A stretch of 37,488 bases of DNA from Myxococcaceae bacterium (GTDB lineage Bacteria; Myxococcota; Myxococcia; Myxococcales; Myxococcaceae). Positions 7,976-15,695 of this stretch are shown here, in pieces. The stretch lies in contig JAKEEX010000471.1 of assembly GCA_022616315.1 (NCBI GenBank), positions 1 to 37,488 of the forward strand. Reading direction: 5' to 3'. How positions within the stretch are numbered: position 1 is the first letter of the stretch; every line of letters starts with the position of its first letter. The notes under the pieces are model-generated. The model did no database searches, had not been told where the DNA came from, and saw only the letters and a list, made by a program, of their open reading frames with translations. The translations under genes and the position numbers were made by a program.

Positions 7976-8887
7976 CTACCGCGCGTCCGCGGCGCTGGGG
8001 TCGGCCTCCTCGCGCTCCACGACCTCGGCTCCCTCCCACGCCTCTCCGGGCCGCAGCTTCCACTCGGCCGGCACGTCCACCTTCCACGCGAAGGCCGCCT
8101 GCGCGGGGCGTCCGTACTCGGGAGAGGTGGTGACGTTGACGGTCACCTCCATGCGCGTGACCTCCGCGGGCACCAGCGGCAGCTCGTAGCGGCCGAGCAC
8201 CAGCTGCGCCGGGAACTCCTTGATCAACCGCTCCGGGTGGTCCACGCGCATGTCGGGTCCGCCGGAGATGGGGACCTCACCGATCTGCTTCCCCTTCGCG
8301 TCGAAGAGGCGGATGAGCGCATCGAAGTTGGCGCTCGCCACCACCTTGCGGAGGTTGCGTGCCTCCTCCCGCTCCGTCCGCTGCGCACCCCAGAGCACGA
8401 GCGGGAGCACCACGCGCGGGTGGCCGTCCACCGCCTGCACCTGCGCGTCGAGCACGTCCAGGCGCATGCCCTTGTCCGAGGCGGTCCACATGGGACGGTA
8501 GGTGCCGGCGCGCATCCCGTCGAAGAGCTTCTTCACGGAGGCGTAGTAGGCCTTGCGCTTCTCGAGCTGCTCGTCCTTCCCGTTGGCCGCGCGCGCCTCC
8601 ACCTCGTGGAGGTAGTCATCGAAGTCCGCGTTCAGGCGGTAATGCTTCACGTGCGCGTCCACCTCGCCGAAGTACCAGCGCAGGAACGACTTCACGTCGT
8701 CGCGGTAGGCCTGCTCGTCCGGGTTGACGCGCAGCCAGCCCACCCGCTCGAGGTACTCGCGCTGGATGCGCGCGAAGGCTCCTTCGCGCTCGGCCGCGGC
8801 CGCCTTGTCACGCCCGCTGGCGTAGACGCGCTGGATGAGCACGAGGACGACGACGACACCGAGCAACAGGCCCAGGTAACGCTTCAT
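7976..8887 (-). CDS. Membrane-anchored hypothetical protein
   Basis: 303 residues from the ATG at 8887. This start is preferred because AAGGAG lies about ten bases upstream and an N-terminal membrane segment follows at once (MKRYLGLLLGVVVVLVLIQR); the longer open frame would add 38 Arg/Pro-rich residues. After the anchor there is a helical, charged region (about 25-130, with EREGAFARIQREYLERVGWL and DVKSFLRWYFGEVDAH) and then a beta-rich C-terminal half (VQAVDGHPRVVLPLVLWGAQ and MEVTVNVTTSPEYGRPAQAA). Probably one N-terminal anchor with the rest in the periplasm. I do not recognise the family. It is separated from the ABC exporter operon by 165 bases on the same strand. Confidence 0.8.
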   Translation of the reverse strand: MKRYLGLLLGVVVVLVLIQRVYASGRDKAAAAEREGAFARIQREYLERVGWLRVNPDEQAYRDDVKSFLRWYFGEVDAHVKHYRLNADFDDYLHEVEARAANGKDEQLEKRKAYYASVKKLFDGMRAGTYRPMWTASDKGMRLDVLDAQVQAVDGHPRVVLPLVLWGAQRTEREEARNLRKVVASANFDALIRLFDAKGKQIGEVPISGGPDMRVDHPERLIKEFPAQLVLGRYELPLVPAEVTRMEVTVNVTTSPEYGRPAQAAFAWKVDVPAEWKLRPGEAWEGAEVVEREEADPSAADAR

Positions 8888-9052
8888 GCCGGGGGATCTC
8901 CTTGGGAAGTCGCAAGGAGGTGTACGGGAATTCCGCGGCCGCTTCCAGCGCTGCCCCCGGAACCTTCGACCGGGATCGGGCACGACCGTTCGCTCGGCCA
9001 CAGGATCAGCGGATTCCTCCGCTGAGCCCGTGCATGGGGCGGAACCGCGGAC
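8888..9052. other. Intergenic region, no clear feature
   Basis: These 165 bases separate the last exporter permease gene from the downstream membrane-anchored protein, both on the minus strand. Apart from the AAGGAG ribosome site just upstream of the gene ending at 7976, I see no convincing promoter or T-run terminator. It is unclear whether the anchored protein is read from the exporter transcript or from its own promoter. Confidence 0.4.
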
Positions 9053-10282
9053 TCAGTCGGCCCGCATCGCCTCCACGGGATCCAGGCGCGCAGCGCGGGC
9101 GGCCGGATAGATGCCGAAGACGAGACCCACGCCGGAGCTCATCACGAGCGACAGCGCCACGGCCCACAGCGGCACCACCGTGTGGAAGCCGAGCATCCAG
9201 CGCCCGAGGAAGGCGAGGCCGTAGCCCATCCCCACGCCGATGGCCCCGCCCACGAGCGCGAGCACGACGGCCTCGGTGGCGAACTGCGCGAGGATGCGCT
9301 TGCGCCGTGCCCCCAGCGCCTTGCGCACGCCGATCTCCCGCGTCCGCTCCGTCACGCTCACGAGCATGATGTTGAGGATGCCGATGCCGCCCACCACCAG
9401 CGACAGCAGGCACACGCCGAACGACGCCACGGCGATGACCTGCGAGAGCTGGTTGAAGGACTTCGTCATCGACTCGTTGGTCGTCATGTCGAAGTCGTCG
9501 GCATCCCCCGGCTTGAGCTTGTGGCGCGCACGCAAGAGGGTGCGCGTCTCCGCCTGCGCCTTCTCGAGCAGCTCCGGGGAGGTCGCCTGGACGCTGATGT
9601 CCAGCGAGCGCTGCATGCCGTAGACGCTCAGGAAGGAGCGCAGCGGCATCAGGGCCATGTTGTCCAGGCTCACCATGCCGAGGAAGCTTCCGCGCTTTTG
9701 CAGCACACCGATGACCCGGTAGGGTCGCCCGCGGATCCGCACCTCCTTGCCCAGCGGATCCTGTCCCGGGAACAGCACGTCCACGACGTCCAGGCCGAGC
9801 ACCACCACCGCCCGGCCCTCCACCTCGTCCACCTCCCCGAAGAAGCGGCCCTGGGCCACGGTGATCCCCGCCGTCTCCTCGTACGTGGGGGTGGCGCCCA
9901 CCACGAAGACGCTGGGCCGCGTCTCCGCGTCGGCCGTGGAGACCTTCTGGCCCCCCTCGTCGTCCGCCGCGGCCACCCGGAGCACCGACGGGCTTCGCTC
10001 GAGGATGGCTTCCGTATCCTCCACCGTGAGGTCCGGCCGCATGGCGTACTTGCGCCAGTTGTAGCGCCCGAAGCCACTGGGCCACTTGCTCACCTCGAAG
10101 GTGTTGGCCCCGAGGAACGACAGGTCGTGGTTCACCTTCAGCCGGAGGCCCTCGATGAGGGCCATCATCGAGACGACGGTGGCCACACCGATGACGATGC
10201 CGATCAGCGTCAGCAGCGAGCGCAGGGGATTGGCGACGAACGTCCCCAGCGCCAGCCGCATGTTGTCCAGGAAGCCGCTCAT
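9053..10282 (-). CDS. MacB/FtsX-type ABC transporter permease (second of two)
   Basis: 409 residues from the ATG at 10282, which directly precedes the canonical MSGFLDNMRLALGTFVANPL. The protein has one N-terminal membrane helix (LLTLIGIVIGVATVVSMMAL), a periplasmic MacB_PCD-like domain (about 45-270, with PLGKEVRIRGRPYRVIGVL) and three C-terminal helices. The FtsX coupling segment is present ([20 protein letters not shown]) with the terminal PAARAARLDPVEAMRAD. The preceding permease gene ends 16 bases upstream. The two permeases are clearly paralogous but differ through most of the periplasmic domain, so they probably form a LolC/LolE-like heterodimer rather than the homodimer of MacB. Confidence 0.92.
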   Translation of the reverse strand: MSGFLDNMRLALGTFVANPLRSLLTLIGIVIGVATVVSMMALIEGLRLKVNHDLSFLGANTFEVSKWPSGFGRYNWRKYAMRPDLTVEDTEAILERSPSVLRVAAADDEGGQKVSTADAETRPSVFVVGATPTYEETAGITVAQGRFFGEVDEVEGRAVVVLGLDVVDVLFPGQDPLGKEVRIRGRPYRVIGVLQKRGSFLGMVSLDNMALMPLRSFLSVYGMQRSLDISVQATSPELLEKAQAETRTLLRARHKLKPGDADDFDMTTNESMTKSFNQLSQVIAVASFGVCLLSLVVGGIGILNIMLVSVTERTREIGVRKALGARRKRILAQFATEAVVLALVGGAIGVGMGYGLAFLGRWMLGFHTVVPLWAVALSLVMSSGVGLVFGIYPAARAARLDPVEAMRAD

Positions 10283-10298
10283 GTGCGCGAACCGTCCC

Positions 10299-11525
10299 TC
10301 ACTCGTACCGCAGGGCCTCGACCGGATCGAGGTTGGCGGCACGGGCCGCGGGCCAGATCCCGAAGAGTAGCCCCACCATGCCTGCGAAGCCGACGCCGCC
10401 CGCCACGGTCAGCGGCTGCACGGCCGCTGCCAGGGGACTGATCTCGGAGACGATCTTGGCGCCCGCGAGGCCCACCGCCGTCCCGAGCGCGCCACCGAAC
10501 GCGGACACCGCCGAGGCCTCCATCAGGAACTGGAGCACGATGGTGCGCTTGCGCGCCCCCAGCGCCCGCCTCACGCCGATCTCACGGGTCCGCTCTCGCA
10601 CGGACACCAGCATGATGTTCATGATGCCGATGCCGCCGACGAGCAGCGTGATGAGCCCGATGCCCGTGGCCACCCCGTAGAGGGCGCCCGTGAGCTGCTC
10701 GTACGTGCTCGCCAGCTGGTCCGGCTTGTTGATGCTGAAGTCTTCCGGTGCGTCCGGCGGCGTTCCCCGTGCGCGGCGCAGGATGCCCACCAGCTGGTCC
10801 TCCGCCAGCGCCAGGTCCTCCAGCCGCGTGATGGACACCGCGATCGTGAGGCTCCGCCCCTTGCCGAAGAGGGCGCGGAAGGTCTTGAAGGGGACGAGCA
10901 CCTGGAGGTCGAGGTTGTTGTCGAGCAATTTGCCCTCGCGCCCGAGCACCCCCACCACCCGGAACGGCCGCCCGTCGATGCGCACCGAGCGCCCCAGTGG
11001 ATCGATCCCGGGGAAGAGCGACCCCGCCACGTCTGCCCCCAGGACCGCCACCGCTGCGATCGTCTCGTTGTCGGCGTCCGTGAGGAAGCGGCCCTGCACC
11101 ACGTCCAGCCCGCCGATGGTGAGGTACTCGCGGGTCGTGCCGTTGATGCGAACGTTGGACACCTGCTCGGGGCCGTGGGCCACGTCACTCGAGCGGCCCG
11201 ACATGGGCGCCACGGCGGTGGCATACGTGGACTGGGCCCGCACCAGCTCGACGTCCTCGAGCGTGAAGTCCTTCCGGTTCCGGAACTCCCACCAGTCTCC
11301 CTTGATGACCCACGGCCACTTGGAGACGAAGAGGTTGTTGGCCCCGATGTTGGCCAGCTGCGCGTCGAAGGACGTGTTGAGTCCCTGGATGATGCCCACG
11401 ATGGCCAGGAGCGTGGCCACACCGATGCCGATGCCCACCGTCGTGAGCACCGTGCGCAGGCGGTTGGCCCGCAGGCTGAAGAGGGCGATGCGGCCGCCCT
11501 CCACCAGGTCCACGCGCGCGCTCAA
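10299..11525 (-). CDS. MacB/FtsX-type ABC transporter permease (first of two)
   Basis: 408 residues with the same plan as its downstream paralogue: an N-terminal helix ([20 protein letters not shown]), a large periplasmic domain (about 45-275, with [20 protein letters not shown]) and three C-terminal helices around [20 protein letters not shown] and [20 protein letters not shown]. The GVRRALGAR coupling motif is intact. The ATG overlaps the stop codon of the ATPase gene by four bases (11522-11525), so translation is coupled. It should pair with the ATPase in the inner membrane and drive the MacA-like adaptor and TolC-like channel encoded in the same operon. Confidence 0.92.
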   Translation of the reverse strand: MSARVDLVEGGRIALFSLRANRLRTVLTTVGIGIGVATLLAIVGIIQGLNTSFDAQLANIGANNLFVSKWPWVIKGDWWEFRNRKDFTLEDVELVRAQSTYATAVAPMSGRSSDVAHGPEQVSNVRINGTTREYLTIGGLDVVQGRFLTDADNETIAAVAVLGADVAGSLFPGIDPLGRSVRIDGRPFRVVGVLGREGKLLDNNLDLQVLVPFKTFRALFGKGRSLTIAVSITRLEDLALAEDQLVGILRRARGTPPDAPEDFSINKPDQLASTYEQLTGALYGVATGIGLITLLVGGIGIMNIMLVSVRERTREIGVRRALGARKRTIVLQFLMEASAVSAFGGALGTAVGLAGAKIVSEISPLAAAVQPLTVAGGVGFAGMVGLLFGIWPAARAANLDPVEALRYE

Positions 11526-12238
11526 CCGACGGCCTCCCGCCGGCTCCCGAAGGCCACCGCCTCACCGCGCCCGTCGTCCACGATGCGGCCGTCGCTCAGG
11601 CGGATGGCGCGCGGGCAGCGCGCCGCCAGCTTGGGCTCGTGGGTGACGAGGATGATGGTGTGGCCCGCGTGGTGGAGCTGCTCGAAGAGCCTGATGATCT
11701 CCTCACCCGTCGCGGAGTCGAGGTTTCCCGTCGGCTCGTCGGCGAGCAGGAGACTCGGCTCGGCCACCAGCGCCCGCGCAATGGCCACGCGCTGGCGCTG
11801 ACCACCGGAGAGCTCGTTGGGCCGGTGGTGGATGCGCGGCGTCAGCCCCACTTTGTCCAGCGCCGCGCGCGCCCTCTCCCTCCGCTCCTTCGGCCGCAGA
11901 CCCCGGTAGACGAGCGGCAGCTCCACGTTGGCCAGCGCCGTCTCGCGGGGGAGCAGCTGGAAGGTCTGGAAGATGAACCCGATCTCGCGGTTGCGCACCC
12001 CGGCGAGCTGGTCATCGCTCATGCGGGACACGTCCTGCCCGTTGAGCATGTAGCGGCCACCGGAGGGGGTGTCCAGGCAGCCCAGGACGTTCATCATGGT
12101 GGACTTGCCCGAGCCGGACTGGCCCACGATGGCCACCCACTGCCCCTTGTCCAGGGTGAAGCTGACGCCACGGAGCGCGTGCACCGTCTCGCCGCCGACC
12201 ACGTACGTCCGGGTGATGTCCTCGACCGAGATGAGCAT
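11522..12238 (-). CDS. ABC transporter ATP-binding protein, MacB/LolD family
   Basis: 238 residues, a stand-alone nucleotide-binding subunit. Walker A is GQSGSGKST (about residue 38), the signature is [15 protein letters not shown], Walker B with the catalytic glutamate is [19 protein letters not shown], and the switch histidine is in ILVTHE. The family powers mechanotransmission-type exporters (MacB, LolCDE, FtsE) rather than classical transport through the membrane domain. GAGGAA sits just upstream of the ATG. The adaptor gene ends 12 bases upstream and the first permease overlaps its end by four bases. In MacB of Escherichia coli this domain is fused to the permease, whereas here they are separate proteins. 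Confidence 0.95.
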   Translation of the reverse strand: MLISVEDITRTYVVGGETVHALRGVSFTLDKGQWVAIVGQSGSGKSTMMNVLGCLDTPSGGRYMLNGQDVSRMSDDQLAGVRNREIGFIFQTFQLLPRETALANVELPLVYRGLRPKERRERARAALDKVGLTPRIHHRPNELSGGQRQRVAIARALVAEPSLLLADEPTGNLDSATGEEIIRLFEQLHHAGHTIILVTHEPKLAARCPRAIRLSDGRIVDDGRGEAVAFGSRREAVG

Positions 12239-12250
12239 GTGTTCCTCGAC

Positions 12251-13519
12251 TCAGCTCTGGCGACCGCGCGGACCACCGGGGCCGCCCTTGCCTTCGGTCA
12301 CGACGTCCCCGTGCTTGAGCTCCTTGGAGAGCGTGCGGTAGGGGCCCTCGATGACGCGGTCCCCCTCCTGCAGCCCCTCGAGGATCTCCAGCTCCGTGTC
12401 CGACGCGATGCCCGTGCGCACCTTGCGCGCCGTGGCCTTCATGGTGGTGTCCACGACGAAGACCACCTTCGCCAGCTGCTCGCCACGCTTGCCGGCGGAC
12501 AGGGAGGTGCCGTCACCGGGGACCGCGGCCGGAGCGTCCGGCAGGCTCTTCTCCGGGCGCACCGTCACGGACTGGATGGGCACGAGGATGGCGCCGTTGT
12601 GCGTCTCGGCGAAGACGCGCACCTCGGCGCTCATGCCGGGGAGCACGCCGGGAGGCCGCGTGGCGAGCGCCACCTTCACCGGGAAGGTGGTCACCTCCGC
12701 CTCGGTGCCGGGGTTCTTGATGAGCGCCTTCTGGGCCACCTCGACGACGGTGCCCTCGAAGGCCTGGCCCTCGAGCGCGTCCATGGTGATCTCGGAGCGC
12801 TGGCCCTTGGCCAGGTGCACCACCTCGTGCTCACCCACCTCGATCTCCACCTCCATCGCGTTGAGCGCGGCGATGGTCATCACCACGTCCTCGGACAGAT
12901 CGCTCCCGCGGACGCGCTCGCCCACCTCGCGGGACAGCTCGATGACGGTGCCGTCGATGGGGGCGACGAGCGTCGTGTTGGCCAGCTGGGTGCGGGCCTC
13001 GTCCACGGTCGCACCCGCCTGGGCGTGGCGCTGCTGCGCCGCCGACACGCGCGCACGCGCGGCGTCGAGGTCCGACTGCGCCCTCTCGAGCTCGGCCGGG
13101 GAGGCCATGCCCTTGTCCACGAGTCCCTTCACCCGTGCCTGCTCACGGGTGGTCCGGTCCACGTCCACCTGGGCCAGGGTGATGTCCGCCCGGGCCGCGC
13201 TCTGGGCCGCGTTGGCCTGCTTCGCCGCGGCCTCGATGCGCCGCCGGTCGACGCGCGCCAGCACCTGCCCCTTCGTCACGCGGTCCCCCTCCTTGACGAG
13301 CAGCTCGGTGAGCTCGCCCGACACGTTGGAGGAGATCTTCACCGTGGTGGCCGCCTGCACCTTGCCCGCGCCGGCCAGCGTGCGGGTGATGGTGCCCTTG
13401 CGGGCCTTCGACAGCTGCACCTCGGTGGGCGCTGGCGGCCGCTCGCGCAGGCCACCGAAAGTGATGGCCCCGGCTCCGACCACGAGCAGCGCCGCAATGA
13501 GTCCCTTCCACCACGTCAT
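12251..13519 (-). CDS. Periplasmic adaptor (membrane fusion protein), MacA/HlyD family
   Basis: 422 residues. An N-terminal signal or anchor segment (LIAALLVVGAGAITFGG) is followed by a lipoyl/biotinyl-like half motif (ISSNVSGELTELLVKEGDRV), a long alpha-helical hairpin (about 95-180, with QANAAQSAARADITLAQVDV), the second lipoyl half (LVAPIDGTVIELSREVGERV) and beta-barrel and membrane-proximal domains. It should bridge the inner-membrane permeases and the TolC-like channel. The C terminus ends in a Gly/Pro/Arg-rich tail (KGGPGGPRGRQS). The ATG overlaps the stop of the TolC-like gene by four bases (13516-13519). Confidence 0.93.
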   Translation of the reverse strand: MTWWKGLIAALLVVGAGAITFGGLRERPPAPTEVQLSKARKGTITRTLAGAGKVQAATTVKISSNVSGELTELLVKEGDRVTKGQVLARVDRRRIEAAAKQANAAQSAARADITLAQVDVDRTTREQARVKGLVDKGMASPAELERAQSDLDAARARVSAAQQRHAQAGATVDEARTQLANTTLVAPIDGTVIELSREVGERVRGSDLSEDVVMTIAALNAMEVEIEVGEHEVVHLAKGQRSEITMDALEGQAFEGTVVEVAQKALIKNPGTEAEVTTFPVKVALATRPPGVLPGMSAEVRVFAETHNGAILVPIQSVTVRPEKSLPDAPAAVPGDGTSLSAGKRGEQLAKVVFVVDTTMKATARKVRTGIASDTELEILEGLQEGDRVIEGPYRTLSKELKHGDVVTEGKGGPGGPRGRQS

Positions 13520-14835
13520 GGCGAGTTCCCTCCACCCATCGCCCCCATCGCGCGCTCGAGCGCGGCGCGGGCCATCTCCACATCCACACGGCTCTGCACC
13601 AGGGTCAGCTCCGCCTGGGCAAGCTTGAACTGGGCATCGCGCACCTCGAGCGTGGTGCTCGCGCCCGCCTCGAACCTCTGCTTCGTCAGCTCCAGGCTGC
13701 GCCCGGCCGTCTCACGGTTCGCGCCCGCCACCTTCGCCGCCTCGACCTGGTGCTGGAACGAGGTGTGTGCCTTGCGCACCTCGGCCTCCAGCTCGTGCTC
13801 GGTCTGCGTGAGCTGCGCCTCGGCCTGCGCGCGGGTGCGTGCGGCCTGGTCCGCCTCCGCGGCGTGGCCGAAGCCGTTGAACAGGTCCCACTCGAGTGAG
13901 AGGCCGCCGGTGAGCTCGTTTTGCCGCGCGAGGTCCGAGTAGACCAGGCCCGCCTCCGGACCGTTGCGGGAGTAGGTGCCGCGCGCGTAGACGCGCGGGA
14001 GGAACTGCGACAGTGCCTGGGTGCGCAAGGCGTCCGCGGCCTTCACGCGGGCGTTCAGCGCCACGAGCAGCGCCCGCTGGCCCTTGGCACGGTTCGCGGC
14101 CTCCTCGAGGGAGGGAGCCGGCGCCGGCTCCGTGGGGAGCTTCGGGTCCACGGCGTCGAGCTCCTCCAGGCCCGAGCGCGCGAGCCACGCGGCGAGATCC
14201 GCCTGGGTGCCCGCAACCTGCGCCCTCTGGTTGAGCACGGAGATGCGGTCGTTGCCCAGGTTCACCTCGGCCGCCAGCACCTCCGTCTGCGGCATGCGGC
14301 CGGCCTGGAAGAGCGCACGGGCGCGGGCCACCTGGTCCTCGCTGCGGCGCACGTTGTCCTCGAGCACCTGGAGCGAGCGCTGCGCCTTGAAGAGCGCGTA
14401 GAAGCGGCGCACGCCCTCGAGCTCGGAGGCGGCGCGCTGCTCGGCCGCCTCACCGCGCGCGGCCTCGGACGTGGCGCCCGCCTGCGCGAGCTGCGCCCAG
14501 CGTGCCCCATCGAAGAGCAGCTGTGACACCGAGGCCGAGAGGGCGAAGCTGCGGAAGTCCACGGCCGGCGTGTCCACCGACTGGCGCACGTAGCCGCCCT
14601 GCCCGTCCGGAACGGTGTTGAAGCTCCGCGTCGGTCCCTGCCATGCGCCGCCCATGCTGGCGCCCACCGACACCTGCGGGAGGAGCCCGGCGCGCGCCCC
14701 CTGCTCGCCCAGCGCCGCCTTCTGCGCCTCGAGCTCGGCCCGGAGGCTCTGCAGATTCTCCCGGCTCTGAACGCGCACCTCGTCCAGCGAGATGGGCGTG
14801 GCCGCCAGCACGAGTCCCACGAACAACCCTGTCAC
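13516..14835 (-). CDS. TolC-family outer-membrane efflux protein
   Basis: 439 residues from a GTG at 14835. This start is chosen because GGGAGG lies six bases upstream and the GTG overlaps the stop codon of the YIP1-like gene as GTGA; it begins a short signal peptide ending near VLAATPISLDEV. The rest is the repeated outer-membrane factor plan of long coiled helices: NLQSLRAELEAQKAALGEQG, ALFKAQRSLQVLEDNVRRSE, LLVALNARVKAADALRTQAL and ELTKQRFEAGASTTLEVRDA. GLLPQVSVGAS and FLPRVYARGTYSRNGP mark strands of the barrel. It forms the outer-membrane exit channel of the exporter encoded by the following genes. Confidence 0.93.
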   Translation of the reverse strand: MTGLFVGLVLAATPISLDEVRVQSRENLQSLRAELEAQKAALGEQGARAGLLPQVSVGASMGGAWQGPTRSFNTVPDGQGGYVRQSVDTPAVDFRSFALSASVSQLLFDGARWAQLAQAGATSEAARGEAAEQRAASELEGVRRFYALFKAQRSLQVLEDNVRRSEDQVARARALFQAGRMPQTEVLAAEVNLGNDRISVLNQRAQVAGTQADLAAWLARSGLEELDAVDPKLPTEPAPAPSLEEAANRAKGQRALLVALNARVKAADALRTQALSQFLPRVYARGTYSRNGPEAGLVYSDLARQNELTGGLSLEWDLFNGFGHAAEADQAARTRAQAEAQLTQTEHELEAEVRKAHTSFQHQVEAAKVAGANRETAGRSLELTKQRFEAGASTTLEVRDAQFKLAQAELTLVQSRVDVEMARAALERAMGAMGGGNSP

Positions 14836-15536
14836 GATCGACCTCCCGACATTCCCGGAAGCCCCACGAGGAAGACCCCCACGTACATCGCAAACATCAC
14901 TGCACAGAGGAGCAGCGCCCGACCCTTGCGCATGCCAGTGGCCGCGGAGAAGCCGAGCCCCAGCAGCACCACGCTCCACACGTTGAAGAAGTCCGCCATG
15001 GCCAGCGCGCTGGCCAGCTTGGGTGACGCTGTGAGGAAGGCGCCCAGGTGGCTCGGCAGGAGCACCTTCGCCTGCGCCTCACTCAGCCCGTTCTGACGCA
15101 GCGCGCACACCGCGAAGAGCAAGTGGTAGAGGCCCACCGGCAGGAACGCCACCGCGGAGGCGGTGAAGAGCTGCGCGAAGCGACCCCGCGCCCCGAAGAG
15201 CCAGCCCGCCGCCGCCAGCAGCGCCGCGACCGCGAGCACGAAGAAGGGGATGACGAAGACGCCCTTCGCCACCCCGCCCACGAGCTGGGTGCGGCTGGCC
15301 ACCTGGATCTTCTCCAGGATCTCCTGCTCCGTGAGCCGGGTGAGCTCCCCACTCTGCTGGAGCTCCGTGACGACGGAGGGGGCGGAGTCCCAGCGAAGCG
15401 CGAAGGCGGCCCCCGAGAGCGCGGTGGCCAGGGCCACCATCACGAGCGGTACGGCCCAGCGCGACGAGGAGACGGCGGCAGGAACCCCATCCAAGGGGTC
15501 CACGAGGGCTCTGGCTGGTAGGTGGAGGGAGGACAT
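14832..15536 (-). CDS. YIP1-family membrane protein, first gene of the exporter operon
   Basis: 234 residues from the ATG at 15536 (MSSLHLPARALVDPLDGVPA), preceded by GGAGGG. There are about five membrane segments, for example AVPLVMVALATALSGAAFAL, VFVIPFFVLAVAALLAAAGW, FFNVWSVVLLGLGFSAATGM and LLLCAVMFAMYVGVFLVGLP. This arrangement fits the YIP1 domain, whose bacterial function is unclear. The stop codon overlaps the TolC-like gene by four bases (GTGA), so it is firmly part of the exporter operon and may help its assembly or be a membrane partner; that role is inference. A far longer open frame read into it from the right is antisense to the Clp gene and is not real. Confidence 0.82.
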   Translation of the reverse strand: MSSLHLPARALVDPLDGVPAAVSSSRWAVPLVMVALATALSGAAFALRWDSAPSVVTELQQSGELTRLTEQEILEKIQVASRTQLVGGVAKGVFVIPFFVLAVAALLAAAGWLFGARGRFAQLFTASAVAFLPVGLYHLLFAVCALRQNGLSEAQAKVLLPSHLGAFLTASPKLASALAMADFFNVWSVVLLGLGFSAATGMRKGRALLLCAVMFAMYVGVFLVGLPGMSGGRS

Positions 15537-15695
15537 GGCGGGCGGTCGTGCCGACAGAACGACGCTGGGTGATTTCAATTTCCTACGGTCAGGAAAAGGG
15601 ACACGGACGGCCGCCGGATGTAGCACCCTGTCGCTGAAACTTTGCTGGATGAATCCGGTCGGTGTACATCCGGCCTCCCTGCCCACGGGGAGCGA
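15537..15695. promoter_or_regulatory. Divergent promoter region with a 10-bp inverted repeat
   Basis: This 159-base gap separates the divergent exporter operon and the Clp-like gene and must contain both promoters. It includes a perfect inverted repeat, GCCGGATGTA at 15613-15622 and TACATCCGGC at 15665-15674, with 42 bases between the arms. A smaller palindrome (GGAT-GA-ATCC, 15647-15656) lies between them. The right arm sits only 22 bases before the Clp start codon, which would suit a repressor site or an mRNA structure over the leader. I could not assign clear -35/-10 boxes or a GG-N10-GC sigma-54 element. Confidence 0.45.
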
